A DNA stretch of 64,000 bases, taken from the NCBI GenBank assembly GCA_021229015.1, contig CM037777.1, positions 69,602,840 through 69,666,839 on the forward strand, in the 5' to 3' direction. Below, piece by piece: positions 11,381 through 23,215 of this stretch (the first letter of the stretch is position 1; every line of letters begins with the position of its first letter). The notes under the pieces are model-generated. The model saw nothing but the letters and a program-made list of their open reading frames with translations, was not told where the DNA came from and ran no database searches. The DNA comes from Solen grandis. Its lineage: Eukaryota; Mollusca; Bivalvia; Adapedonta; Solenidae. Position numbers and translations under genes: made by a program.

Positions 11381-13061
11381 CTTTATTTTTCTGAATAGCT
11401 GAAACGAGTTAACATATTTCTTTCAAATCACTGACTCATTCTGAGAACGAGTAGTACACTGCACAAGTTTCGTACAATTAGAGATATTCCAGTCTTTGTC
11501 GAATAGTACACAATTTTACAATTTAGCTTGTATACCATATATTCATAGCATGAATAGATCCTCTTAGCAGCGCTCTAGTTACATGAATTTGGGTGTATTA
11601 TATAACACACACAAACATGAATTTGGGTGTGTTATATAACACACTCAAAATCATGTAACTGGAGCGCCGCTAAGAGAATCTATATATACGCCAAAACATA
11701 CCATATGTAAACACTATAAACGCCATAGAGGGCCATTCTGATAAATGTTTTAAACATGTGTCACGTGTAATGAAAGACATAGACCAAGTTAAATTATAAT
11801 TCTAAAATCTCGGAATTACATTACATACAAAGACGTTGAAATGACACGGATCTAAGGCTCGATTTTTTTTACATGCAACCCCAGTATTATTTACTTGAGC
11901 TGACCCACAGAAACATGGAAAATATTGAGCTACATTTCAGGCAAGTTAAGCAGAGAACTCAAAATGTAAGCAAACGCATAGACTAGGGTGTCCCATGTCA
12001 TACAATTTTCCATCAAACTAGCAGGCATCGAATCGCAGCGTCTAGAAGTCAAACAGCTCTACTACAACTAATCACGAAAAAGATTTCGCAAGCTGATGCA
12101 CTCGAACATATACTCATTTTCGTTATTCAAATTCTCGAAAAGGAATCTATTTGCATACAAATTACGGTAAATACATTTCGAAGTTACAGTCCAGCAATAT
12201 GGGAAAATTACTGACAGTGAATTGCGAAGAATAAGATTTCATGTCACATCACCGATCTCAAATGTCACAGTGTGACATGTGAATTATGTGGTGATTGTTG
12301 TTTTAAAAAAAGTAAGATCCCATTCTTCAAAACTGTGAAGAATATGATGTGATAAATGTGATCCTGGCAAAATACGTCCCTACATATTCAGTTTACTTGG
12401 ATGAACTGTAAACCATCCAGCATCACGCCAGTGAAATGACATAATTTTCGTATATAGCCACTATTAGTTTCTCTTCATATTGTACAAAAAATCAAAATAA
12501 AAAATAAAAAGAATCGAAATCAGTATTATACTTCAGGACTTTGAAAATGAACGCATTGGATAAATGTGTTTTTACAACGAAACCATTTGCTATATGACTA
12601 TATTCATATACATTGCAACATTTTTGTGTATTTTCAGTTTGGTAGATGTATTTTAATGTAAATATATGATATACAATTCATCGTTCATTTTTGTGTTTAA
12701 ACAACAACAACAAACAACAACAACAGCAACAACACATTTGATACAGACGTGCGTTTTCAAAGTCCTTAAGTGTAAAATTTGACCTACTGGGGTCATTTTT
12801 CAATGTTGAGATTTTTCCGTCAGATTTAAAGCATTACCCGATTGTTGTTGGATCACATTTTAACAAGAGACATTTTAATCTTAATAAATTTACGGTCGTG
12901 GTCAGTTTCAACGTTAAAAACCAAACAATTGAAAGTTAAAGCTGACTACCTCTTGTACCCCAGGGATGGATTGGGTGACCAAAACACTGCGGTAGTCCGA
13001 TATCAACTTCGAGCCAACATCCGTGTATTGCTGGGTCTCTTTGGTCGTCACAAGTGAGGGC
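11099..13061 (-). CDS. SPATA18-like: MIEAP/SPATA18-like gene 2, last two exons only
   Basis: Two exons are visible: 12950-13061 (start uncertain; alternative acceptor gives 13030) and 11099-11380 with stop. The penultimate exon holds 'GSKLISDYRSVLVTQSIPGV' and ends at 'CAAGAG|gtagtc'. The terminal exon starts at CTT after 'aaaataaag', in phase 0 like gene 1 exon 7, and carries 'VWLMAVQDPPMHLYW', 'TVWPAVFTKENGTILSKG'. The gene faces gene 1 tail to tail. No upstream exons were found between 13.1 and 27 kb, which contains an assembly gap, so the gene may be partial, scattered or a pseudogene. No frame-breaking change is seen in the two exons. Confidence 0.7.
11554..11683. mobile_element. Hairpin MITE-like palindrome
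   Basis: Arms of about 55 bp, 11554-11608 and 11628-11682, are near-perfect inverted copies: 'ctcttagcagcgctctagtt' against the complement of 'ggagcgccgctaagag', both ending in 'tatataacac'. The spacer repeats 'catgaatttgggtgt'. The organisation is that of a small foldback MITE. No target duplication was identified. Confidence 0.75.
12950..13061 (-). CDS. SPATA18-like: Gene 2 penultimate exon
   Basis: The minus strand after 'agtacag' encodes a frame ending at donor 'GAG|gtagtc' in phase 0. Residues 'GSKLISDYR' and 'VTQSIPGV' correspond to 'GDEMIKEFR' and 'ATASLPVV' of gene 1 exon 6. The 5' end is uncertain because the acceptor 'gacccag|CAA' would give phase 0 and start at 13030. Confidence 0.6.
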
Positions 13062-13674
13062 CTGTACTTCTGTTAAATGAAGCATTAGCTAGTACCGTGT
13101 CACTAAAGAATAACTTAGGCTTTTCCTTTAGCTCACGTCCCAGGGACTGGATGACTGGATCCATTTTTTGGTATACACACCATGGCTAAGGACGGTCCGT
13201 GGGGAGAAAATACCCCTTGAACACCGTAGCGGCATTTTGGAGGATACTTAGCATACACACAAAACTGTCTAAAAGCATAATGAAATATGATAAAAACGTG
13301 CATTGAACTCTTCTTGGATACATTACGAACATAGTTGACTTATTCTATCAAAAAAGGCATGATAAAAATAACCAAAACTGTACACACAGTTGTTTATTTG
13401 TTACTACACCAGTTTTTTGCACATCACTGTCAACAGAAATATCATTGTATATTTTTGCAACATTACAGACGTAAGGTTTCGTTAGACATTTTGCGTGAAT
13501 TAAATTTTGTGTTACTATCAACCATACTTGTTGTAACATTTATCCAATAAATATCGATATAAATTATAAAATTAAAATGAAAATTTATTTTCTTTCTGAT
13601 ATGAGTACTATCACCGGTAATGCAAATATAGCAGCTTTTGTTAAAAAAAACACAAAAAAAAAACACAAAAAAAA

Positions 13675-13692
13675 CACACACACACACACACA
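13675..13692. repeat. Short CA microsatellite
   Basis: A CA run following an interrupted poly-A tract at 13642-13674; low-complexity DNA. Confidence 0.8.
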
Positions 13693-14413
13693 ATCTAGAT
13701 GACGGAAAAGTCAAAATCGAAAAAGGGTTGCGTCTTATATATCTGACAACTGTAAAATTTTCAGTTCTGTTACCAACCGCAAATTTGAACCGGTGTTAGG
13801 ATAGATATTGTCTACTGTAAATATTATGCCGACTGTCGTGAAGTACTTAAAAGAAAAATGTTTAAAATGATTGAAAAGAACAGAAACTGCAGCGCGTACA
13901 CGTTATTCCAGTGTGAAATGTATACGTGATTTCGGTAGAAGGTCTACAGGCCTAAAATATTTATATAAATAAATATTTATCAGCTCCGATGTTTTCCAAA
14001 GATTTCCACTACGTAAATTCCCCATCCATAAATTTGAAATGCCTTTTCTTAAAAAATAAACATAGTGACCTATTGTTTTTAAGATTTTTTTTTCAAAATA
14101 AAGGTGTATTATTTCATAATAGATGTAAGTTGATTTTATTTTATTACATTTGATGTTATACAAATAAGATTACACAGCATTAATAATAATTGTAATTAAT
14201 TTGAAGAGAAAATGACTTAGTTTTCATAGTTGACTGCTGCTTCCTAGGGTATACTGATAAAACACGGATATGTTTTTTTTCTAAGGCTGGTGACCCCCTG
14301 TTTTTATTTCATATTTTATTGATTCAATAATATGCTATCAATAAACAAAGAATTATGAAATTCTGAATGTTTGAAAAAAGTGATGAAACTGCAGTGATCG
14401 TCTTTAAGCGTTG

Positions 14414-14416
<3 letters not shown>

Positions 14417-14448
<32 letters not shown>
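14417..14448. repeat. CA microsatellite
   Basis: About 16 perfect CA units in otherwise unremarkable AT-rich DNA. Confidence 0.95.
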
Positions 14449-14451
<3 letters not shown>

Positions 14452-14734
14452 TATGCTTACATGTCCGAAACATTGCGATAATAAACTATAGCATACGCCC
14501 CGGAAATTGAAATTGAACCTTTCGATATTCATTTTAAACAAACATAGACATTTTAGCGTTGCTTAATCATTTAGTTAAGAAACAACTTTAAATGAGATAT
14601 GCATTTTGTATATGCACGTTACAAGTTAAAAGTACAAATAATTATGCAGCTGAATGGATGAAATATATCATAAAATAACAAAGTTTTATAAGCAATAAAA
14701 TACATTTTATCTTTTATCATATTTTGTTATAATT

Positions 14735-15923
14735 TCTGAGATTCGAACCCGCGGAGTGATACTGAGAGGAGTCGTTACCACTGCATCACTTTGGAGCCTT
14801 ATTGTGTTTTGATTTAGAACACATATAAACTGCCCCTGGTCTATTTAATAAACGGTTCCCTTTCGGTGGAAAAAAATAAATACCAAATAGACTCTATATT
14901 GAAAACACTGAGTTAGCTATTTGTAATTTGTTGAGCTTGTGGAAGGTAAAATTACTCTGTTTAGAACATATTTCCATGAAATAATAAATGCTCAAAGAAA
15001 TACAATTATTTTCATTAAATAACTAATAAATCTAAATATAGAACCAATGTATTACCCACCCTTTAGAAAGATATTACAAGTAGGGTATATAAAGTGTAGA
15101 TTAAGAGAGACAGCAAGTTTCTGCACAATGCAGACTTTTCCTAACGTTCGCTGAGAGCGAACACAACCGGCCTTTACCGTTGTACGGTTTAGGTCTCAAA
15201 TAAAGCATGATCCTGGTCGTGGGCTCTCATGCACAGGTTTCATTCTTCTATCTTAAATTCGCTTGTTACATTCCTCCCCTCCCCTTTTTAAATTTATTTT
15301 TTCAACAACATTCAAAATCAAACTTTCACTAATTCTGTCATATGTGTCAAAAAGCGTGACTGATGAGAGATATAGGAGTAAATGCGCCAGTGAGGTGGAA
15401 GATTTGAAGGAGGAGGGAATAGCGCATGAGGTGTGGTGACTGTCGGACATCGAAATTAAATTGTGCATGAGAGCCCACGACCAAGGATCATGCGTTAACT
15501 GAGAACTAAACCGTACAACGGTAAAGACCGTTTGAGTTGCATTCACCAAACGTTAAGGAATGTCTGCATTGTGTAGAAACTTACTTGAAGCTGGTTGTAA
15601 CAAAGTCCAACTCTTATCTCTCATAATCCACACTTTTTATGCCTTAGTTGTAATAACTTTCGACCGGGAATCATTTTCGCTCTATATTTAAGATTGTTAT
15701 TATTTAAATTATATCTTCGAGCATTTGATATTTCGTTGAATTATGTTATACCTCCCAGAAGCTCAACAAAATAAGAGCTCATTTTGGTATTTATTTGTTT
15801 CCAACGAAATCGAATCGTTTTAACAAAGAGGCCAATGTTTTATAAACCCATTTACAATAAGGCTCCAGAGTGGCGTAGCGGTAACTACTCCGTTAACCAC
15901 ACCTTCAGTATTCCTCCGCGTGG
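14735..15923. repeat. Large imperfect palindrome: two tRNA-headed elements tail to tail
   Basis: The left arm (14735-15240) and right arm (15450-15923) are diverged inverted copies with about 210 bp between them. Landmarks appear on both: the tRNA-like head with box B 'cgaacccgcgg' at 14742, matched by 'gagtggcgtagcggtaac' at 15869; 'tgttgagct', 'aaataaatacca', 'cgtgggctctcatgcac' and 'gtacggttta' are mirrored. The right arm runs directly into the N gap. This looks like two copies of a roughly 500-bp SINE-like family in opposite orientation. Confidence 0.75.
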
Positions 15924-16023
15924 NNNNNNNNNNNNNNNNNNNNNNNNNNNNNNNNNNNNNNNNNNNNNNNNNNNNNNNNNNNNNNNNNNNNNNNNNNNNN
16001 NNNNNNNNNNNNNNNNNNNNNNN
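15924..16023. other. Assembly gap (100 N)
   Basis: Exactly 100 N, the usual placeholder for a gap of unknown size. It lies where the right palindrome arm should continue into its tRNA-like head. Confidence 0.99.
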
Positions 16024-16464
16024 ATGTCTTAGCGAACTTAATCTACAATAATCTGTAATAAACAACATGCCAACCATAAATCACACGTCAGGGAGAAGAG
16101 ACCCGTAAACGCCCATTATTTGAGATCGGATGCTGCCAGCTGACCCAAGTTACACGGCCAGTGAAGCCATTAAGTGTGTCGGATATTTTATCGCAAGCTT
16201 GACACGTTACTGACCAAAATAATTTAACCACCCAGAAGATAGTATTGTATAAACATAAATTGATCTTCTTGAAGAAAGTTATATAAAATAAAACCATATT
16301 AAGTATAAAGAAATGTGAAAATATGAAATCAAAGTGCAAAGTAGCGTGTAAGTTTATATTATTTAAAATACAGGGCCTAAATTAAGTATATAAAGCAAAT
16401 CAAAACAAAGATGCATCAAGAAAAATATTTATCTTGCATTTGAAATTGTTATCATCATATCGAT

Positions 16465-16722
16465 AAGAAAGGTCGTTTGAGAAATATAGAAAGAGCTAAC
16501 AGAAAATGTGTATTTTGTAATATGAGTATTGTAGAGGACGAATACTACTTTGTATTGGTTTATCCATTTTATAGAGATGAAAGAAAAGTATGTCTTCCTA
16601 AATATTACTGTCACTGGCCGTCTTTGCAAAAGGTTCAAAGACTGTTAACTTTAGACTAAGCTGAAATCTTAGGTAAACTTGCAAACCATGTTTACACAAA
16701 AAATGAGAAACGCACAGGATAA
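16465..16722 (+). pseudogene. Non-LTR retrotransposon 3' fragment (Cys-containing tail after the RT)
   Basis: The frame encodes 'CVFCNMSIVEDEYYFVLVYP', then 'FYRDERK' and 'LPKYYCHWPS', the pattern of the zinc-binding tail found after the RT domain in many animal non-LTR ORFs. An in-frame TAA at 16657-16659 is followed by continued homology-like sequence (KLANHVYTKNEKR) to a stop at 16720. It is 5'-truncated and dead, and distinct from the element at 50-54 kb. Confidence 0.65.
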
Positions 16723-18680
16723 ACATTAACACTGGTTTGTATATAATATTGTTATATACTCGTAGGTAATTGCATATTATAAATAAACATTTAACCTAGT
16801 GGATTGTATACATTTGTCTAACTAAAAAATAGCATTCAGACATCTTACCAATAAAGATCTTGCAATGAAATCCCATGCAAATGTGACTACACTTTATCCA
16901 ATAAACAGTATACGATTCAAGTAGCTAGGTGAGTGTATCTAATCAATTAAGTTAAATTCATTCACTGTAATAATAAAAATAATAATAATAAATAACTGTA
17001 TATTATTAACACAAGACCTTTTGGTTGACCATTGTGTGCATGGGTCTTGCGCGGTAAATGATGTGCAGTACAGCCGGATTCTGTATTGGAGCGTTTGTCT
17101 AAAACGAATTTTTAAGTGCACTTTTCGGAGACCGGTAGAGCTATATAGACGTAACCGACTATGCTTTTTTCTGCTTGTGGTTTAAGTAAAGGTCAGTCAA
17201 CGATGTCCATGTATGCCTGCTGTTGTTATAGATTTGCTCTATTGTTAATAGCACAAGCATATTTCTAATAATTTTATGATGTACATGATATTGTGATGGT
17301 GATGCTCTTCTCATGTAGTATGTTACCGTCGTCATGGTTTGGTAGGCGACGTACATATATTCACAGAGATTCGGCACGTAGTATTTGAAAACAAAATCTA
17401 GTTATTGTCTATATATATTAACAAGGGATGCAACTCACCGAGGGCGAATTTCGTTACCGACTATCTTCCGACGGTCTGATCACAAGCAAGAAAAACACAA
17501 GAAAGTCCCACTCTGATACCTCCTTTTCAAACCATCGTGTCATGTTGTCTCAAAACACTGCCAGTTTTCGTTGGTCGGACACGACCTCGTTACACGAATT
17601 GTCACGAGTAAACAGCAATGTACACACATATTTCGCAGAGTTTAACGTACAAGATCGATTAAATGTCCAAAACTGGTGGTAAGTAAATGTGAATACAGTA
17701 TATTTTATGATGATATATTTGTAATCTCATTATACTTTTTTACTTATTATAAATAAACTTATTATAAATAATACATGTATGATATACAATATTGCAATAA
17801 ATATGAAGTACATGTTATTATAGACAACTATTTTCCTTGCAAAAGCAATGCAAATTCAACAGGAATATTTCGGCTCAATTTTGAACAATGATAACCTGAT
17901 TCTATCTGCCAAGTCAAAGTGAAAAGGGGTGTTTAATGGTAGAGAAAAAATATTTCCTATTCAAATAGACCTGAAAATCAAATCACCCGTTTCTTGTCAA
18001 ACACTCTAATCCTCTTATTATTTTGTGACAATCAAAACTTTTTTGTGTAATCAAACACAACTAAATCTCAATGAAAAATATCTGACATCTTCATATGGGA
18101 AAAAGACCGTAAAATGATTCAATCATCTCCTGGACTTGTACTTACTACAGTTTTAAATAGTTATGAAAATTAATTAATTTGACTAATAATGTCCAACAAC
18201 TTGTAATGACTGGCATCATTAGTAATCATGTGACCTTGACATTTGACATACTTTGCCTGGAATTCACAAGCATACTTATCAGTTCATTTGCAACAATCAA
18301 ACACTATCTAACAATCTCAGTTTCAACCAGGTCCTTGACATTCATGATATTGACCCTTTATCTGTCGGGGTCATTCAGTTGTGAGTTCTCAGTAACATCT
18401 GAACATGCAAATTGTTTTTTTTACATATTGAAAAATCAGGCACTAAATGATATAGATGTCTATATTAAACATACTCTTTATTTTAGCATAAAATATTGAC
18501 AGATTATGAATCATAAAAGTAACCACAATGGTTATGTATGGTTGCCTATCACATTTTTCTACAGTAAAAAAAATCTAATAATCATGACTATTTCATACAT
18601 ATTGAAGGATTTCTTTCATTATAAAACAACTGTGAAATAAAAAAAATAAAAAATAAATAAATGGAATGTTAACCCAAACG
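16723..18680. other. Gene-poor region with one possible exon
   Basis: Mostly AT-rich DNA. Only the frame at 17428-17679 has exon-like composition and a good donor. Nothing else is recognised. Confidence 0.4.
17428..17679 (+). CDS. Possible orphan first coding exon, unknown product
   Basis: An ATG-initiated frame runs into a strong donor 'TGGTG|gtaagt' after about 83 codons. Composition is richer in G+C than the surroundings and the residues are mixed and protein-like (EGEFRYRLSSDG, SFRWSDTTSLHELSR). No family is recognised and no following exon was found. It could equally be a repeat remnant. Confidence 0.25.
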
Positions 18681-18689
18681 GGAATGTTA

Positions 18690-20665
18690 AGGTATATTGG
18701 GGTATTACTGGTGAAAGGGTATTACAGGAACATCTCTAATCATCGACTGTAAAAAAAATATGACATGAATTCAAGTCCAAATTTGTATATATGCAATCAT
18801 AAAGACATAAACATCCAACTGATATTTCAAGACAGACATCAAATACTAGTATTAACTTCTTATGGTTTAATTCTGTATTTTGTTGTTCAAATATAACCAA
18901 ATTCATGCAGTTCATAAAGTTACATAAAGTTCCAGGGAACATTTCTATTTCTATAAAACTTACTGTTTTGCAGACAATCACTACTAATCTAATTTTGCTT
19001 GCTGGTGTCAGAATACTTCATTCTTCACTTAATTAATCCTAACAGCCATATAATTCAATTACATAAGGCATATTCAGCATATACACTGGAAAAAGCAGGG
19101 TGGGCTCTCAATATCAAATATACAACCCGTAGTGTGAACATTTCAAAGAACATAAAATAAACTCAGAATTGTGCCATAAATGAGCGTCAGAGCATTGCTC
19201 AAAGGCGCGCTTATGTATGGGGCGCAAATGTAGTACATGAATGATAAGAAAACTACTGAATTTTGCCCCCCCCCCCTCCCCCCACCAACCAAGACCAGTA
19301 ACAGGCACTGACCAATGACATCACTTTCTGATGATGCAAGTTTATGCTAAATGGTGTTTTGGTTCCTGTTTTCATTTCGGGTGTAAATAATATAGTGAAT
19401 CACTGAAAAGAGCCAAGTGTAGACCCACAAAAAACAACAACAGTCATATCACTTTATTATTCTGGTATTTGTCTAAGTGAAATATCACGAAGACTGGGGA
19501 TTCTTAGGAATACAGTAGCAGGTATTTCAAATAGATCTAGACCGCGTGGTAGCAAAGAAAACAGGGCAAGATCTGGTGCACCCTCAAAGCTGAGTGACAC
19601 GGATACTCATATACTTCTTAAGAGTTGTAAAGCAAAACAGAAAGAGATCTTTGTCAGACATTACCAGTATGTCTTTAATCAGTTAAAGGATTCGGTAGTT
19701 TTCAAGTGTACGATTCAAAGGAAATTGTTCAGTGAAGGATATCACAGACAGGTTGTTAGGAAGCATATCCGAATAAGAGAGGTGAACAGAAAGAAGAAAC
19801 TAAAGTGATCTAGAGCAAACAGAACCAAAACTGTCGATCAGCACTGGTGATATTCAGTGATGAATGTAAGGTTGAAATTGGAACTGATAACAAGGTTATC
19901 ATGAATGGTTGCCATGTTGTCTTGTGCCTACCCCAACCCCCAAATTTAGTCTTATGACATGGGGATGTATTACGTATGACGGTGTTCAAACAATAACTGT
20001 AGTTGATAGAAACATTAGTGCCTAACAATATATTAACATACTCGATGATAACCTCTGGCCTGTTGTTGTTTGAATTTTTTCAAGATGATCACTCCTGTCC
20101 AGAGCTGATTACGAGATTAGAAATAACATTCATTCTATGCTATGGCCAGCCCTAAGCCCGGATTTTAATATTATTGAAAATGTGAGGTATAAACTCAAAC
20201 ATGAACTGAATAATTATGAAGACCGGGTAAACTCAAAGAAACATTTTAAGCAGGCATGCAGGACTTGTGTGGAGTAACATCCCTGTAAATTATATAAGAA
20301 ATCTATATTCATTGATCCCAAGTAGGATACATAATGTCCTTATGTCAATAGATCACATCACTAAATATTAAGGTAAATTATTTTGTTATACAGTTCATGA
20401 AATGGTTTATTTTTGCATAGTGTAAAATGTATGGTGTCAGCCATTTTGAATTTCGATGTTCAGTTATGACACAAAGTATATATTTATTTCAAAAGGTTTC
20501 AAGTAATGGTGCATCAAATGGTGTACCAAAAAAGACCAATGAACTGACAAACCAACAAGCTACCTCCTATATACAGCCCTCTCCCCTTGAGGGGTGTAAA
20601 GTTAACTATCAAAAAAAAATTATGTAATCAAATCAATTAACTACACTGGTAATACCCTTGGCCAG
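18690..20665 (+). mobile_element. Tc1-like DNA transposon relic
   Basis: Degenerate transposase homology lies at about 19480-20370: 'GAPSKLSDTDTHILLK' and 'VVRKHIRIREVNRKKKLK' in the N-terminal part, then 'FSDECKVEIGTDNKVIMNG', 'WGCITYDGVQTI' and 'WPALSPDFNIIENV', which are Tc1 catalytic-core motifs. Pieces lie in different frames with many stops. Possible terminal inverted repeats are the 'gggtattactggtg' near 18700 and the complement of 'cactggtaatacccttgg' near 20645; these are short and uncertain. Confidence 0.7.
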
Positions 20666-20669
20666 GGTA

Positions 20670-23215
20670 TATGTCTTTTACAGAGGTAAAAATAAGAGCT
20701 ACATTAATTCTTAGGATTAAGCAACAGTGTTGTTGATTTGTTAAAAGGAATGATACATTATAACAATTTTATAACTGTTTTCATTTAAAAACTTTGTTTG
20801 ATATCTCCTCAAAATTGTATATGTCGAAAATATCAGGGAAGGTGTAGTAAATAACGACATAGTTTTCTACATTTCATCACATAATTCCAGAACCTTTTAA
20901 GAGTATGGTAAAGAAGTTTAAAATATTGTTCTACTGGATTTACTATTATTTCAACAAAATAATATATTTTATCATATAAAAAAATTCAGTTATTGCCACT
21001 CATAACCGCTCTGAAGAAATCTTGATTTTAAGTGCATTTGAAAATATCAATATAATAGAATATTTTTAGAATATTTGAATCTAAAGGTTACAGAAATATA
21101 AATAAGTGGTATCTTGTAACTCAGCAGTCGTTAAAGAAAATTTCTGTTTTCACTTAACATGAATGGGTATGAACTTGATTGTCCAGGCAGAAAAAAATCG
21201 ATGTTATTGGTACATTTTAAATGCATTGTGTATACAAGTAGTTGAATGAAAAATAGTTTCTCATGATTAAGTGACTCAATTTTGTTTTCAAAGGGTGGTT
21301 AATTGAGCACTTTCAATACATATAATTTGACACTGTAATAAACATGGTAAATATAAATGTATAAAAAAAACAGCTGTAAATATGGAAAAAATTTCCATGT
21401 GGAATATTTTACATCTTTTTTCACCAATGTTTTAACCAAAATGAATATGGCCTTGCTAAAATCCAGATTTAAAGATTTGACTCTCTACATGTACAAAGCA
21501 AAAAAGACGTTCTTCAAATGCTTAGAAAGTATTTTCAGGTAAATGTGGAAATTCCAGAAAATAATACAAGAGTTCAACAACAATGTATCAAAATGCAATC
21601 ATGAAGGTTATCATATGTTAACCATTAACTGATCTATTTAGCTGGTTTGATTAACAGATCCCTGTGGCATGATAAGATAAAGGAAACATTCCTGAGTACA
21701 TGTATGTTCATTCTCGAATACCCATGGCTGATCGATAGATCATCTATAGGCCGTGGGATATTATGGTTGAATTGGTCATTTAGGGTGTGTCAAATTACGC
21801 TATTTCATTGGTCGTATCACATTTTTAAAACCAATCATAAATGCAGTTTTAAACATCTGCCGGACGCAGTCATTTTCTTTATTGTTTACATAATTTTCAA
21901 GCCTCCACGCAGAGGAGTGTTGCATTTAAAAGTCGAGTTTTTATTGGTCGATAAATTAATCAAAAACAACTGTATTACGACGGTTTGCTAGCCTATTTTC
22001 CCACGGCATGATGTCATGTAGTGAAACGGAATAAGACAGCCGGTGGTATTCGACAATGATGAATGTTAAGATGGCCATAAAGGGTAATTAGTGATATCTA
22101 GTCAAGTTGAGTAAAAATCAATAATACTATATCATTATATATTATTATATATGCAGTGCCAAATGTTGTCGTTATTTAGGTGTTTTGAAATGGAGGTGTC
22201 ATAAATTGATGGAAACGAGCATGACATCCAAAATGAACCATTCTGCCATTTTTAAAGAATCTATAACACTGTAAAATGATATGTTTAAGTAACATGAATT
22301 TTGTATCCCTGAATATAAACATGTAATGAACAGAACACCTTAGTTATCAATAGTGACCAACCTGTTAACTCTTGTTTTCATACCTTCACCCGGTTTTTTG
22401 TGCACTGGACCTCATAAGTTGATATACCGGTAATTACCATTTCAAAAAAAAAAAAAACAGGGAATATGTATTGTGTATACTACTGCTCTGATCATTCATA
22501 GTGAATTGGTCTGTGCAACACCCTTTTTTACATAATTTGATTTTCTAAGAACTTAAATAGGAATGTAGGAATGCTCTTGTGTTCTTTTTATTTGTATTAT
22601 GCTTTCTGTATTAAAGCAGGAATTAAGCATTTATTTAAAGTCAATGAAAACAGGTGATAATAAGAGAAATGCTGATTGTATGCTTAAATAGAACTCTTTT
22701 AGGGAAAAAAGTCATTCTGACAAAGTTATAATAATGTTTGTTTGTGTATTGGGTTTAACGTCTCAACGACAGTATTTCAGTCATTTGGAGATGTGTCTAT
22801 GTACATGTATAATGAAATTAATTTGTAAAGTGAAACTAGTAAAAAGCCAAAAGGGTGCATCGGATTTGCGTAATTCTAAAATGATTGAATATTTTTGCAA
22901 CTGCAAAAAAAAGAGGGGATTCAGCCCAAATGTTGAACATCAAATACATCGTCAAATGCTTTAGGCTTAAATATTTAGAAAACCAAAAAACAGAAAATGA
23001 TTGAAAATGTACCAGTATATTATGTTCCCGAGTTTCTCTATATCATTCAAGCAGTTAACAATTTTTATCAAAAAGAGGTCAATCTTACCAACATTCAGTA
23101 AGAGATTCTAACATAGTACGCAATATACATAAACATGTGATTAGGTACTATAATAAAACAAATCAAATAACACTTAATAATATTGTTTCCTTAACAAGAT
23201 TAAAGTGTATAAAAG
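20670..23215. other. Gene-poor AT-rich region
   Basis: No supported gene. It contains a cluster of ATTGG/CCAAT motifs at 21765-21950 flanked by inverted 'ccgtggga' sequences (21752 and 22001), possibly a small MITE. A truncated family A SINE piece lies at about 22735-22800 ('cagtatttcagtcatttgga'). Confidence 0.4.

Noticed and set aside
15253..15549. 98-codon minus-strand frame
   Set aside because: Lies across the loop and arm of a palindromic repeat; composition and position indicate repeat DNA.
17159..17377. 72-codon minus-strand frame with mixed composition
   Set aside because: No splice sites in suitable positions and no recognised motif; not enough to call an exon.
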